A DNA stretch of 64,000 bases from Phymatolithon calcareum (taxonomy: Eukaryota; Rhodophyta; Florideophyceae; Hapalidiales), in assembly GCA_977006965.1 (NCBI GenBank), contig OZ345379.1, forward strand, positions 1,116,001-1,180,000, in the 5' to 3' direction. The notes under the pieces were generated by a model. That model was given only the letters and a program-made list of their open reading frames with translations. It had not been told where the DNA came from and ran no database searches. This document shows, one piece after another, positions 29,766 to 41,466 of the stretch. The position numbers and the translations under genes are program-made. The stretch's first letter is position 1. Each line of letters starts with the position of its first letter.

Positions 29766-32258
29766 ATGGCGGCACCTCCACCCGCGAATCTGCGGGGTTG
29801 CGCGCCACCGCACAACGTTGAAGACGACTCCATCAAGAACGCGGACGGTACGCCGCGCCCATCTACCGCCGCACTCTGGGCGCGTCTCGCGCGTGCAGCG
29901 CCCACACTCCAAAGCGCCACCATAACTGCGCAAGGTGGCTTGGCTGTGTCGGCGGTATGGACGCAGCGCGATGTTATCGCGTCGAAAAAGAGACAAAGCA
30001 CTGTTACCTACACCCGTGACGGGAATAACCAGTATGTTGCTGGTATGCCAGTGGAATCGGAAACAGACGTGTTTTACTCGCCTTCCCGACAACTCAGCGT
30101 TCGCTTCGTGACGCAGGACAAGTCAGTCTTCGTCGAGATATGGCGCGCCGGGCTTGGCATTCTCAACATCTGGCCTGTGGAGGATACGTTGCATGGTCCT
30201 GTGTACACCGATGAATGGTTTGGGGGCGTTGCATGGTCTCCGGACGAGTCCATGTTTCTGTACATCGCCGATAGACCGACTCCAAAAAAGCGAGGTAAAC
30301 ACGAGCACCCAATCAGCGCATGGGCGGAAAAGATCAAGTTTAAGTTTCATGAAGACGCAAGAGATCCTTTCGGAGAGGGTTTCATCACTCGTAGATCGCC
30401 GGCGTTGTATCTCGGCGACATTTCCACGGAATCATCAGTTCTAATCTCTCGTGCGACGTCAGATAAGGCCGAAAACCTTCTCTTTGGTGACCCGCAATGG
30501 AGTCCTGATGGGAAGTATATTGCCGTTACAATCCGCGCTCCCCTTGAGCTCAACGTTGACGAGAACCCGCAGCATATTCGACACCGTCCATATGAGCTGG
30601 GATTGCGGTATTGTTACAACAGGCACCAGGCTATCGCACTCCTCAAAGCACCGACCGATGTGGAGCAGGCGCACTCTGTGTATGAGACGATGATCCAGAT
30701 TTCTAATGATGATGATCTGGACGATTTCTGCTGCTATTCCCCGCGCTTTTCCCAAGACAGTAAAGATCTCATTTACGTCAGCTACCCTCGAACAAGCGAA
30801 AAGAGGTCTGAGGGGAAAGTATTGCCTCACAGCGCGTGCAAGATTCTTAGGACTGTGCATCTGAAGGAAGGTGATCATACGAACACAAAACCACGCACTC
30901 TCATTCCAATTCCAAACAGCCCGTCTGTGGATGACTTCCCAGGTCTATTTATGCACGCGCTGCCGAAGCAGCCGTGGTTAAATGAGAAGACTCTCGCGTT
31001 CACAAGTGTTTGGCATGCCAGATATCGTGTTCTTTTGGCGTCTTTCCCACGAGATGAAAATGGCCTGTCGGTTGTGCAGCAGGACCAAGTATCATGTGAA
31101 GACTGGATGGCATCGTATGCTGGTGAGCTGCGTGACCTAAACTGTGAGACAGAGAATTGCGATTGCAGCATGACGTTGCTGGACATATTCGATGACTGCG
31201 CGCTCATTGGGACAAGTAGTCCCGGGACAACGGACCAGATGTTTTGTGTGAAGGCGAATAAGGAAGACGATTCCACGGAGTCTCCGATTTCTCTTGTTGC
31301 AGGTATCCCTAAATCTTCTAAAAATCTGGTTGGTAATCATTTGGACTTGCATACTGAATTCCTTGAGGTTCAAGAGGATGTACCGAGGCCATTGGAAGCA
31401 AGTGCACGGCGTATACCACGTGCTGATGTTTTGCTTCAGAAACATTTCCAAGTATCTGTTGTATGTCCGGTTGCTGCTGGAAGCCTCTTGAAAGTGCAAA
31501 ATTCAGGAAGTGAAGAGGACGGAAAGGTACCGCTAATAGTGTTTCCGCATGGTGGACCACATGCCGTCTCACTCCACTCCTTTTCCATTGGAACTGCCGC
31601 TCTTCTAAAGTTGGGATTTGCAGTGATGTACGTGAACTATCGCGGGTCAGTTGGATATGGACAGGCATCTCTTGAAACGCTACCGGGAAATGTCGGGACG
31701 CAGGACATCCGCGAAGTCGTGCAGGCAACGCGTTGGGCACTGAATCGCTGGGGCTCCGTACTGAACAAACATAAAGTCGCCTTTTTGGGTGGGAGCCACA
31801 GTGGGTTTCAGGGTGCGCACACAAGTCTCGTATCTGGACTGTTCAAGAGAACAGTTCTCAGAAATCCAGTTGTGAACATTGCGTCGATGGCTGGAGCATC
31901 TGATATACCAGACTGGTGCTTCTGTGAGACGCAATTGGATCAAAAGAACAAAAACGGTATTCCATTGTGTCCGGATGGAAATCAACTAGCAGTGATGTAT
32001 AGCCATTCTCCGATTAGCAAGATCCGACCGGAGCCAGACTTGTCGAAAAGACCAGGACGGACTCTCCTTCAAGTCGGTGGGTCAGATCGCCGAGTCCCGC
32101 CACAGCAAAGTCTTGAGTGGAAGCGCGCACTGACAGAGGCTTATGGTACAGACTGTGTATCTATTCGTTGGTACCCTGAATCTGCACATGCTATAGATGG
32201 AGTGCCCGATGGGGATGATGCTTGGGTGCATGCACTTGATTTTCTCCTTGGCATGTAA
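29766..32258 (+). CDS. APEH: Acylaminoacyl-peptidase (acylpeptide hydrolase), S9 family
   Basis: An 830-residue prolyl-oligopeptidase-type enzyme that removes N-acylated residues from peptides, normally in the cytosol. An N-terminal beta-propeller (VAWSPDESMFLY, GDPQWSPDGKYIAV and CCYSPRFSQDSKDL are blades) is followed by the alpha/beta hydrolase domain from about residue 600. The latter has VFPHGGPHA (oxyanion region), YRGSVGYGQ, nucleophile Ser679 in GGSHSGF, Asp774 in GGSDRRVPP and His808 in ESAHAIDG. The length is slightly above that of mammalian APEH (732) because of a longer N-terminus. The ATG at 29766 is the first in frame. Intronless. Confidence 0.93.
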   Translation: MAAPPPANLRGCAPPHNVEDDSIKNADGTPRPSTAALWARLARAAPTLQSATITAQGGLAVSAVWTQRDVIASKKRQSTVTYTRDGNNQYVAGMPVESETDVFYSPSRQLSVRFVTQDKSVFVEIWRAGLGILNIWPVEDTLHGPVYTDEWFGGVAWSPDESMFLYIADRPTPKKRGKHEHPISAWAEKIKFKFHEDARDPFGEGFITRRSPALYLGDISTESSVLISRATSDKAENLLFGDPQWSPDGKYIAVTIRAPLELNVDENPQHIRHRPYELGLRYCYNRHQAIALLKAPTDVEQAHSVYETMIQISNDDDLDDFCCYSPRFSQDSKDLIYVSYPRTSEKRSEGKVLPHSACKILRTVHLKEGDHTNTKPRTLIPIPNSPSVDDFPGLFMHALPKQPWLNEKTLAFTSVWHARYRVLLASFPRDENGLSVVQQDQVSCEDWMASYAGELRDLNCETENCDCSMTLLDIFDDCALIGTSSPGTTDQMFCVKANKEDDSTESPISLVAGIPKSSKNLVGNHLDLHTEFLEVQEDVPRPLEASARRIPRADVLLQKHFQVSVVCPVAAGSLLKVQNSGSEEDGKVPLIVFPHGGPHAVSLHSFSIGTAALLKLGFAVMYVNYRGSVGYGQASLETLPGNVGTQDIREVVQATRWALNRWGSVLNKHKVAFLGGSHSGFQGAHTSLVSGLFKRTVLRNPVVNIASMAGASDIPDWCFCETQLDQKNKNGIPLCPDGNQLAVMYSHSPISKIRPEPDLSKRPGRTLLQVGGSDRRVPPQQSLEWKRALTEAYGTDCVSIRWYPESAHAIDGVPDGDDAWVHALDFLLGM

Positions 32259-34850
32259 AGACATTGCACGAAGCATAATAGAAGAGCTGCACTCAACGAT
32301 ACTGGAATGCAGATTTTGTGATTGTAACCGCTCCATCAAAGTGGTGTGAATGCGAGCCACATTTTCTTTTGTCAGAGCGTTCCGCCCCGCATTATGTACC
32401 GTACTAGAGCCTGAACAGGTAATGGTACGTGCCTAGGAAGTCCGAGTTTTTCCAATTAGTCCGACACCGAAAACGTTAGGATACGGATCTCAACTGTTCT
32501 GCACACGGTGCGCTTCATTTAAGCAGACCGAACAGCAGGAGACAGCTTGTTTGTGGTCTGTACCAAGTAAGCATTGGCATTTAGAAGTAACCTCTTTTAG
32601 AATTCATGTGAGATAGAGTAATCTTTAGTACAAAATTGTGCCGACACGTGAGGATCTGCCAAAGTACGTAGTACCCGGGTGGGGTCTACTGTACAGTGTC
32701 TGCCTTGTATTCCACTCAGAAACGGGTGATGTGCTACTCGTTGCGTAATATTTCCGCAATCGGAATACACATGCCATGTCGATCAGGTCAGGAGTTGCTG
32801 TCGGTGCGTCGATTTTCCTTCTTATCTTCTGGAATGACTTCGGTGTTTTGTTGCCTCTGACATGCTAAATTCCTCTGGAAATTATGTAAACCATCGAATA
32901 CAGTCCTCGAAACTAATTGGGACTAGCTCAGAAGTGCAAACGTGTGGTAAATCGAGGCCGTCAATGTAAAGGAAATCAGACAACTTTGTTGGGCACAGCG
33001 CCATCTATAACTTAAGGCGTAGTCGAGTTATCGAGGCTATATTGTGATCCCTATTCGACCGGAAAATAAAATCCGCGTTTTTCTAGAGAGAAGCGTGTTT
33101 CTCATTACACGAACCAAATCTGAAGATATTCACGCACGCCCGATTGTATGTTTTTTATTTTAAAAAATAAAAGCCCCACAAACATTCGAAGATATGGGCA
33201 AGGCTTCCTTTGTGTAGCTCACGAAAACGCACCGCCAGAAGGGCGGACGGAAAAACTTAGGATCTCAAAATAGTCCTATCTCTTTTGCGGAAGTCCTGTA
33301 TAGTCGTGAACTCAACTGTTCGTACCTGGGCTTAAGTAGAGGCCTTCTTCCTTCTGCATGCAGTCAATGAGGGTCCTACTGAATATCAAAAGCTCCTCTA
33401 CAGCATTTTCTTTGTCACTGTTTTCTCCTTCAAGGCCCGGTTGTAAGCGCTTGAAAACTTGTTGGTGCGTCTAAAACATCAATAAAACGTCTGGAGCGCG
33501 ATTTGTAGATATTCCTAACAGAAGTATACTTATTGTTGATCCAGTACAATTGGGTGCCGGTACGGTGAGCTAGCTGAGGTCGATAATCATGGACTGAGCC
33601 GCTTTGCCGATGTGTTTTCATTTCGCCTCGACGACGTTGTGGATGTTGGGTCTCCCCATGTCTGCGAAAAGTGACCAGTGTTTCCGCACGAGCAGTGAGG
33701 GGCCCTCATTTCGGACGGCAAGTAGGGCTTCGTGCGCTTGCCGCCCGGCTTAGCCACAAGGTCAAACAGCACCAAATCATCCTGTTCGAGCTGGTCTCCA
33801 GTGATTGCAACACGCGTGATGCTGCCCGCATGCTGTTTGGCCCACGGTTTGAAGATCCATACGTCCCCGAACCAGTGCTTGTTACACGGATCGAACGACA
33901 CCCGATGCTGCACCAAGCGCCTGGAAGCGTACAAAAGTGCAGCGACGACGTAGCTACAAGGCCTCAGGGCTCTTCAAAGCGACAGCAGGAGCATGAAGCA
34001 CGGTAGTCGCTACTATCTGTCATATAGAATGGTGTCTCTTCGCTGCGAACAACACAGCTGAGCGCGCCACTTTCGATGGCCTGGGGCTCCACAAGCAGCT
34101 TCTCCGCTCGGACGACTTTTTCCTGGTGTTTCTCGTGTTGTGGGGATCACGACGTTGACAACGTCGTCAAAGCTTGATCCAGCGTAGTCGCCCACCTGTA
34201 GCACGAGCTTCTTCTTTTCCATGATTTCGGAGTGGTTAGTGCGGGAGTGTTATGTGTTGAGCGTTCCAGATGAACACGACAACGTGCTTACAGAGCACCG
34301 ACGTATTCGTAACGGTTGAGTAGTAGATTTGGCTAGAGATGCCATGTAGTGAATTTTGCCAATTTTTGGTGGCCATGTAGTGAATTTCCTCATTCTTTTC
34401 AAGTGACGGTCTTGCTTTGGCGCACTTTTAATCGAGGATTGTATACGCTGTAACAGGTCAGTGAGTACACTCGGCCTACAAATCAGATTCGTGTTTGTTA
34501 CACCTTCCGTGAGAAAATTATTGTACTGTACTGTTGGCAATTCAAAGCCAAAGCGTTTTATACATGCAGTCTAGAAGAGTTAAAAAAGCCGAGAATACTT
34601 TGAATGAATGAGACTACCGTTGCGTTCCTCATAGTGAGGTTTTGGGAGCTGGCAAAAGAAATTAACAAAATTCGCCTGCGAACAGTGTCGATGGGGACGT
34701 ATACACCTTGCTGCAGAGTGTGAACTATGAGATATCTTCCGATATTATACTGGTACGCACCATGGTGTCGCGCTTTGCATTTCGCACCGATTCTCGCACA
34801 GAGCATGTTCCGGCAGGTCGTAAACTCCACCAACACTGGATCAGGGGATC
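32259..34850. other. Intergenic; no recognised gene
   Basis: About 2.6 kb. The frames at 33587-33934 and 34013-34222 (minus, same frame, separated by stops) have coding-like composition but match no family I recognise, and they may be a decayed gene. A short AT hairpin of the TTTTATTTT/AAAATAAAA kind occurs near 33150. Nothing else is seen. Confidence 0.35.
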
Positions 34851-37800
34851 AAGAGAAAAGCAACGCTCACGTCGGATGCGCTTGATCGATGATGCGTGAT
34901 ACGATCCTTCTGTCGGTCATGTTGACCGTCAAGCGAATCGTGGAAATTGACGCTGTACTGATCGAATCTGCACCGATTTGACTGTCTCAGGGAGCATCAA
35001 GACCTTGTCACTGCGATAAGGAACGAGCGGAAGAAAGCTCCGTCGTTATTGACAACCTGTGGCAATGCCTCGTTTCCTGAAAATCCGCAGTAGTGCCTTT
35101 GGCGTAACGGAGCACTAAGTCTGCAAGTTGCAGACTTAGCAAACTACAACTGCAGGATTGCCATGGGGGCATTACGCATGCGCTGGAGATCAAGGTGGGC
35201 TACGGAGGAAGGGTGTAAATGAAATAGTGCAGGACTGCAAGAGGCGTGCGTGCGATTCACATGCATGGTAGCGCTTTCAAAACTCTGCGAGCCCCATCAA
35301 AGCACTTGATTATCGCCTTCGAAATAGTTAATTTCCACCATTGCAACTTTTTATTCAGTGTTGCCTATTATTAAATTGCAAATAGCTACAGCGCCACTCA
35401 ACAAACCAGCAACAAAAATCTTTCGTTTCGAACAATATTTCCAATCCTGTGAACGTGATGGCAATGTTCCCAGCAAAGTCTTTTTGCCAAACGCGTTAGA
35501 GTACACTGCAAGGAAATATGCTTCCGAATTATAGAAAATTTCGCCTGAATACGATTGGAAGCTCCCTGGCCAGAGATGCGGTGCTTCATCCCCGCAGCTT
35601 AGAACGATCTCTCTGGCTGCATCACCGGATATCTCATTCTCGGTATCGTCCCCAACTGTTTCGGATTTCCAAACAACTTCTCTCCTCTCACGATCCCAGA
35701 TAGTCGTATGTCGTCCCCTGTGCACAGCAACAACAAATCTCCCATCAAGAGTTTCTGCAACGTGGCGCCATTCCATGTTCTCCCGCAGCTCCGCAATTAG
35801 ACCATGTGATTGAGCATTCCATATGCGAATGGTTCTGTCCTTTGATGCTGATATAACTCGACAACCATCACAACTGAATGAAACGGAAACGACTTTGCTC
35901 GTGTGACCGACAAGAGGCTCACCGATTTGACTGTACGTCTCAGGATTCCACAGGCGTACAGTTTTGTCCTCCGAACCGGAAACCAGACGTCCGTCTTGAG
36001 AGTATGCAACACAGCATACAAATTGCGTGTGTCCTTTCATTGACATTCCCACCTCTTCGCCTGTACTCGTTCCCCAAAACTGTATTGTACCATCTCTCAA
36101 TCCGCATGCAACTCGCAGTCCATCTGGACTCATCGCAACACCGAGAACAGAATTAGCGTTTGCAAGCCTGTCTTCTCTTTCTTCTACGTGAAGTTGTACA
36201 TTCCAAACATGAACGATGCCACTTCCGCATCCAGAGACGATTCTCTTTCCATCCTGGCAAAAGGCAACACTTCCTAAAGAGGAGTGATGGTCTGCAGACA
36301 CCCAAACCGTGCTCATAGTTGCAATATTCCACACTCTGCAAAAGCGGTCAAGCGATGCAGACGCAATTTGCTGGCCATTAGGACTAAAGGCGATACTAAA
36401 TACCGTACCCGAAGGTCCTTCAAGAGATTCACCAATTCTCCTCCACGTTGTTGTATCCCACAGTCGCACTGTCCCGTCCGATAATCCTGCAGCTAAACAA
36501 CTGCCGTTCGGACTGAACGCGAGACACGGTACATCGCACCCCCGTCTGATGGTATCCTCAAATATCGTTGATCCCGTGCAGCTGTCCAACACTTTCAACT
36601 TTGCATTATTCTCGCCCTTATTGCCTTCATGATTTAGACCAAGTGCAACTGTTCGATTGTCTCCCTGAACAGCAAGTGAGCGGACACTGCTGCCTTGTAC
36701 GAACTCTGTAACTTGCGTTCCACTAGTCGCATCCCATTTTCTCATAGTGCAATCATCAGAGCCAGAGAATATCCACTTCGTATCGCTGCTCACAGCAACG
36801 CAAGTTACTTTACGCGAGTGACCAAGGAGAACCTGCAACGGCTTATTCGATGACTCCCACTCCCAGATACGCACCTTCTTGTCGCTTGATCCTACGATTA
36901 TTTTCTTGGGTCCTGCAAACGCAATGCTCGTGGTAGCTGCAGAATACCCAATCAATCTTTCCAATATTTCGCCTCGAGTTGCGTCCAGAACAACAACGTC
37001 GCATGAACGCCCACCTGCCGCAATATACCGCCCACATGGAGAGCACGCCACCCCGTAACATTGACCGCCTAAAGGTATCTCCAATACGGGTGCTCTGTCG
37101 ACATTTGGGAAAAATGAACTTGCAGGAAGCAAATACGGACTTGCGGTGTGTGCCTCCAAGCTATTCAAATATGCAGCCACAATTTTGTTCTCCCTTCTCA
37201 CAGAATGCAGCCGTCCGCATACTTGAAAAAGGAAAGAACTGGGTCCTTCAGACACTCTTCCCCAAGAAACTCTGATCACCTTCAAAATCAACCTAAGGCT
37301 GTCCTTCATGTCGCCTTGTGCAACACCCATTTCATCATTGTTTTCGAGAGACTCAAAGTCACTAGTGAGTGCCAGGATTCCGCCGATCTCCATCCGCAAC
37401 TGAGTCCACCGAGCGTCTAGCAACAACGATACTAGCTCCCTGACTAAGCCGGAAAGTGACATATGCCTGGCAACGTTTCCATGGATGTACCCATCTTTGG
37501 GAATTGATTCAGACCACCACGGTCTACATGACACTGTTGTCACTGTCTGTGCATGCAATGAGCGGCTGAACTCTTGTGTTTCCATCTCGCATGTCGTTTC
37601 ATCTTGTTCCAGATAACCTTCCAGGAGCCGATTGTGCCATAGAGTTTCCACATTATTCCTTCTTGCTCGTCGCTTACAGAACCTAAGATGAAGATCATGG
37701 ATCATCAACCCCGCCTCTCCCATACACCCGGGTGTGTGTTTCGGATAATCAATCTTGGAGAGGCTCATATCACACAACATATCCACCACATCCCGAACAC

Positions 37801-40770
37801 ACTTCTCATCAAGCTGCCACATCCGAGAAAGAACTGAAAGGGGGATGCACGCCTGATTCGCCAGCACACATAGGCTCATGTACAGGTCCATAATACTGTG
37901 CTGAGCATTAGAAGCATTATCAGTCTTCCACTTCGCAAACTTGTGCTGCAAGTACTGTAAACTCAGTTGAATGCAAGCACTCAGACTTGACCCATCTGTG
38001 TTCTTCTCATCTGCAAGACTACGATTCATATCATTCAATTCCGCTGCGTACGAGTCGCATGCGCTTTGGAAATCACCATGCAACGTCGTCACACGCAGAG
38101 CAACAGCCGATCCTGCGATCGATAGAGCAATTGGAAGGCCGGCACAAAGAGAGAGAATTGTTGAAACACTGCTTCTGAATTCCACGTTATTCCCTGCCGC
38201 CACTTCTCCACGTAATGTAGCGGTTGCGTACTTCATGAAAATTTTCCTTGAATCATCTCCATGAGGGGCTCTCACGTCGAAGTCGACGATTAGTCCTGCG
38301 CTTAGGGCGATTGTCTTACTGCGCGTAGTAATTGCCATTCGACTCTGCCGGCATGATCGCAATAGCTGCTGAAGCTCCCTGAGATACCCGGTTCCGCAAC
38401 TGTCTGTAGGCCACATGTCGTCAACAAGGAATAAGCATACCCGACCTTTGAACCATTTCACAGCACAGTCCACGGCCTCATAAAGTAAACTGCATTTCTC
38501 AATCGTTCGGTCCGTATCAGTCGCCCCGGTTGTCTTCATGATCCTGGAAATGCCGTCCATAACAGTTCGCTCTGTAGCTCCTTTTCCAAGCGCCATGTAG
38601 AGGACCCCGTCCACAAAACGATTACGAATTTCCTCGTCGTGAGCAAGGCCTTGTAAAGCGGTCGTTTTGCCCACCCCGGCCATTCCGACCACGCCGAACG
38701 CATCGGGTATCACACCGGCAGCGGCAGTGACTTCCGTCCCTATGAGCACCGAACGTTTGAGCTTCCCTTCCGGTGTCACAGGTTCATCATTTGCGTCCGT
38801 AGTCTCGAAGTCCAACGAGACTGTGGACAAGAGACCTGGTGTATTCTCTTCATATGTATAATTGGCTTCCGTGTTCGCTGCAACGGAGGTACGTTGCTGC
38901 GCGTCTATCTTCAGGCAGAGAGACAGTTGATCCACGAGTGATTGCAGGGCGTTGGAGGCTTTATCGACTTGGGTCTCCAAAGTTGACATCACCTCTGCAT
39001 TCGAATTGGCTCGCGCTACACCTCGAACAATCCGAACGAATGCTCTGCGTTTCCCGGAGCTGCTTCCCGCCATTCCTTTCTGAGCAAGCATACTCATCAT
39101 GTCATTGGAATCTTTGAGGCAATTGTAAATTGAATTCAGGGACATTCGAAACATGTCTGAAGTCTGGATTGGGATAGCCCCAGGGTGTTGTTTCAAAATA
39201 TCATGAACTGTTTCCGCGTTTTTCGTCACGACGTTGAGCGTGTCATTCAAGTCGTTGTACCTTGCAGGACCTTGATTGAAGTTGGAAAGTCGTGTCTGGA
39301 GGCTTTCGAACTGTTGGCGCAACTCTGGGATGACGCCCAAAACAAACCCGCTTAATTCCAGCGCCATGTCGATGCAACTGTTGTGAAAAAATCCGAAAAG
39401 CGCTGAGCCGAAAGGAGGAAGGGATTGCCGTTGCGTTGGTTAGGATTGTGACGGGATGCCGGAAACGATCATAGAGTAGGGGTGGCGACAAGATGCGGCG
39501 CAAACGGCCTTCGCGTTTGATGCAGATGCGACGGTGACGTCAGGGTCGACGCCAAGACTGGTGAAACGAAGGAAACAGCAGGTCGGCGGAAGTGAGCTCT
39601 GAGAGACAGATGTAGGAAATAAGCAAAGCCCCTCTCAACCGCAGCTTCGTGATCTATCCAACCAAAGGCGCTAGAGTTCGGTATTACAGTATTTCATTGC
39701 TGTAACGCCATGGGTTGCATTCCGCCTTTCTCTACAATAGAAATGAGAGTAACTTTTTTAAACGTTACTGTCGCTTCTATTATAGAGAGTATGAAATGGA
39801 CAGACGGCTCACAGGAGGAGTTGCCGCTCTTACAACGCAGCGACCTCAGGAATCCGAAAGTGCTTCTGCTGCCAGCCCGTTTCTGTTGCCGCACCTTGAA
39901 GCGACGAGCGGACCACCTCGGTTTCCGGGCGCGACCGTCTGCCTTACTTGCCCCTCTTATCTTCAGCAACTCTGGAGAATAGAATCAACTTTGATTGTTT
40001 CAGAAAAGAATGTGTTTCCTTTAATTCTTTTTCCTCCTCCCCTCCCTCCACCTTCGCGGGTCTCGACCTATTTGTCTTATATCCCATTATCTCAACGACT
40101 ACAGCGGCCTGCGGCAACCTAGCAAATCTCCCATGATTCCACTACTATGTCGTATCGCCAACCGCCAACCATTCGCAATTTCACTTCAAAATAATTGAAC
40201 GCTCGACAAACACATGCCGAGATCATGCCTGCTAAAACTTGATTGGTGAAAGCCACACCATCTCAGTAGATGCACCCTATTTCAGCGTTTCCCTGATGAG
40301 ACATACATGCTCTAGAACAGTGCCCTAGACATTCACGCCCTAAATCAGCACCCCGATTAAATCTGTTCTGAGACAAATAAAATACAAATTGGCTTGGATT
40401 TCACAGAGAGAACTTAAAAGTTCTACATTCTGGCACCTGGTCGACATCAAGCTGAACGACTGCCGGTAATGTATAGCCAGCGGGGAGAAGCCTCTGAGAA
40501 ACTCGCATCCTATGGTGCTACTTGGCCCGTCCCAGCGTATCTGATATGCTCCATTTAGAGTTCGACGAGTTCGACATGATCAAACCCTAAACTTCCGGTT
40601 TCCTAAACCACTACTGCACAGTACAGCATCTAGGCGCAATACTGTAATGAAACAACCGTGTTCGTTATATATTGCGAAGGTGCCGGTAGTGAAGGTTTTC
40701 GAGTGCTGTGAGAAGGGCTTCGTTGAAAATCGATCAAAACCGCGGCATACATGCAGTCTACTGTGTCCAC
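34850..40770. repeat. Segmental duplication A, copy 1
   Basis: This stretch matches 54420-60320 in the same orientation. Both contain an NB-ARC/WD40 gene, its downstream flank (AAGTCTGCAAGTTG hairpin region) and its upstream flank out to the TGCCGGTAATGTATA-like and GCCGGTAGTGA-like words. Copy 2 carries extra insertions, and the outer parts have decayed unevenly. Confidence 0.85.
35351..39367 (-). CDS. NLR-like protein: helical N-terminus, NB-ARC, WD40 repeats (paralogue 1)
   Basis: A 1,338-residue STAND-class protein on one exon. Residues 1-155 are helical, ending in a coiled-coil-like segment (LETQVDKASNALQSLVDQLS). The NB-ARC domain shows a P-loop GMAGVGKTT (228-236), Walker B CLFLVDD (311-317), AITTRS (345-350), a GLPIAL motif (410-415) and an MHD-like IHD (556-558) in GLMIHDLHL. 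From about residue 790 come WD40 repeats, many ending in xxW (VRIWEW, VRLWDT, CRVWNI, VHVWNV, VRLWNP, IRIWNA). STAND proteins are ATP-driven switches that oligomerise on ligand sensing; the N-terminal bundle is then the likely signalling or pore module. An immune or self-recognition role is inference. Confidence 0.88.
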   Translation of the reverse strand: MALELSGFVLGVIPELRQQFESLQTRLSNFNQGPARYNDLNDTLNVVTKNAETVHDILKQHPGAIPIQTSDMFRMSLNSIYNCLKDSNDMMSMLAQKGMAGSSSGKRRAFVRIVRGVARANSNAEVMSTLETQVDKASNALQSLVDQLSLCLKIDAQQRTSVAANTEANYTYEENTPGLLSTVSLDFETTDANDEPVTPEGKLKRSVLIGTEVTAAAGVIPDAFGVVGMAGVGKTTALQGLAHDEEIRNRFVDGVLYMALGKGATERTVMDGISRIMKTTGATDTDRTIEKCSLLYEAVDCAVKWFKGRVCLFLVDDMWPTDSCGTGYLRELQQLLRSCRQSRMAITTRSKTIALSAGLIVDFDVRAPHGDDSRKIFMKYATATLRGEVAAGNNVEFRSSVSTILSLCAGLPIALSIAGSAVALRVTTLHGDFQSACDSYAAELNDMNRSLADEKNTDGSSLSACIQLSLQYLQHKFAKWKTDNASNAQHSIMDLYMSLCVLANQACIPLSVLSRMWQLDEKCVRDVVDMLCDMSLSKIDYPKHTPGCMGEAGLMIHDLHLRFCKRRARRNNVETLWHNRLLEGYLEQDETTCEMETQEFSRSLHAQTVTTVSCRPWWSESIPKDGYIHGNVARHMSLSGLVRELVSLLLDARWTQLRMEIGGILALTSDFESLENNDEMGVAQGDMKDSLRLILKVIRVSWGRVSEGPSSFLFQVCGRLHSVRRENKIVAAYLNSLEAHTASPYLLPASSFFPNVDRAPVLEIPLGGQCYGVACSPCGRYIAAGGRSCDVVVLDATRGEILERLIGYSAATTSIAFAGPKKIIVGSSDKKVRIWEWESSNKPLQVLLGHSRKVTCVAVSSDTKWIFSGSDDCTMRKWDATSGTQVTEFVQGSSVRSLAVQGDNRTVALGLNHEGNKGENNAKLKVLDSCTGSTIFEDTIRRGCDVPCLAFSPNGSCLAAGLSDGTVRLWDTTTWRRIGESLEGPSGTVFSIAFSPNGQQIASASLDRFCRVWNIATMSTVWVSADHHSSLGSVAFCQDGKRIVSGCGSGIVHVWNVQLHVEEREDRLANANSVLGVAMSPDGLRVACGLRDGTIQFWGTSTGEEVGMSMKGHTQFVCCVAYSQDGRLVSGSEDKTVRLWNPETYSQIGEPLVGHTSKVVSVSFSCDGCRVISASKDRTIRIWNAQSHGLIAELRENMEWRHVAETLDGRFVVAVHRGRHTTIWDRERREVVWKSETVGDDTENEISGDAAREIVLSCGDEAPHLWPGSFQSYSGEIFYNSEAYFLAVYSNAFGKKTLLGTLPSRSQDWKYCSKRKIFVAGLLSGAVAICNLIIGNTE

Positions 40771-41466
40771 TTTAGTAGTAATTTTGTACACTCAATTCGC
40801 GAGGGAACACACATTTGGACTGAGGAAATTTCAAATGTCGAAAATTTGCTTTCTTTAGTTGTCAACGCGGCACAAAACCACGGGATATCCCGTGTTTCTT
40901 GATCCGCGTTGACATATGTGGACCACTTTTGAGGGAAACTAAATTTGTTTCCCTCTCATCAACTATGAGAGGAGAGGTGTAAGGCCCGAAGGGGCACAAT
41001 TTTGACGAGAGGGTGAAGCCAGTGGGGCATTTGCTTCCCTAATGGCCCACACCAAGCCTCTCGCACATCATTATAATATAATTTCTTTATTATTTCTTTT
41101 AGTTTCCGAAAAAAAATGGCCCACATATCATACTGCTGTCACCAGAAACGTGGGAAACGATACGAAAGAACGAAAACATGATCGGACGAGTATCAGAAAA
41201 CTTAAAGCAGACAAATTTGATGCTCTTGTAAGCTCTAGGACCGGACAATGATGAAGCAAGAAGACTTCTGTTTCAGCACTGTCTTCTAAACGTTCAACAG
41301 ATAGTGCATTATGGTAGTAGCCGAAGACAACAGAAGCTCCTAAGGAGTAGTGCTTGTGTGCTACGTAGACTCTGGGGCTGGTCGGACGCAGTGAAGTAGC
41401 ACTTGAAGAACCAAGCAACTTTCAGGGTGCACATCGCAATAACGATAAAAAGCTTTTCAGTCGCCT
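39368..41466. other. Intergenic, part of duplication A, with a hairpin cluster
   Basis: No supported gene. 39368-39680 and parts of 40400-40770 have counterparts upstream of the second NB-ARC gene; 39800-40400 appears unique to this copy. A hairpin cluster lies at 40860-40972. Confidence 0.45.
40860..40972. repeat. Second hairpin cluster
   Basis: Hairpin 1, 40860-40914, has an 11-bp outer stem enclosing a perfect 16-bp palindrome (40879-40894, centre GATATC). Hairpin 2, 40931-40955, has a 9-bp stem GAGGGAAAC/GTTTCCCTC. Hairpin 3, 40952-40972, has an 8-bp stem and overlaps hairpin 2. The adjacent and overlapping arrangement resembles the 25.7-26.0 kb cluster. Confidence 0.85.

Noticed and set aside
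33587-34222. Minus-strand gene in two pieces
   Set aside because: The pieces share a frame but are separated by several stops, with no convincing splice sites or family match. Not called.
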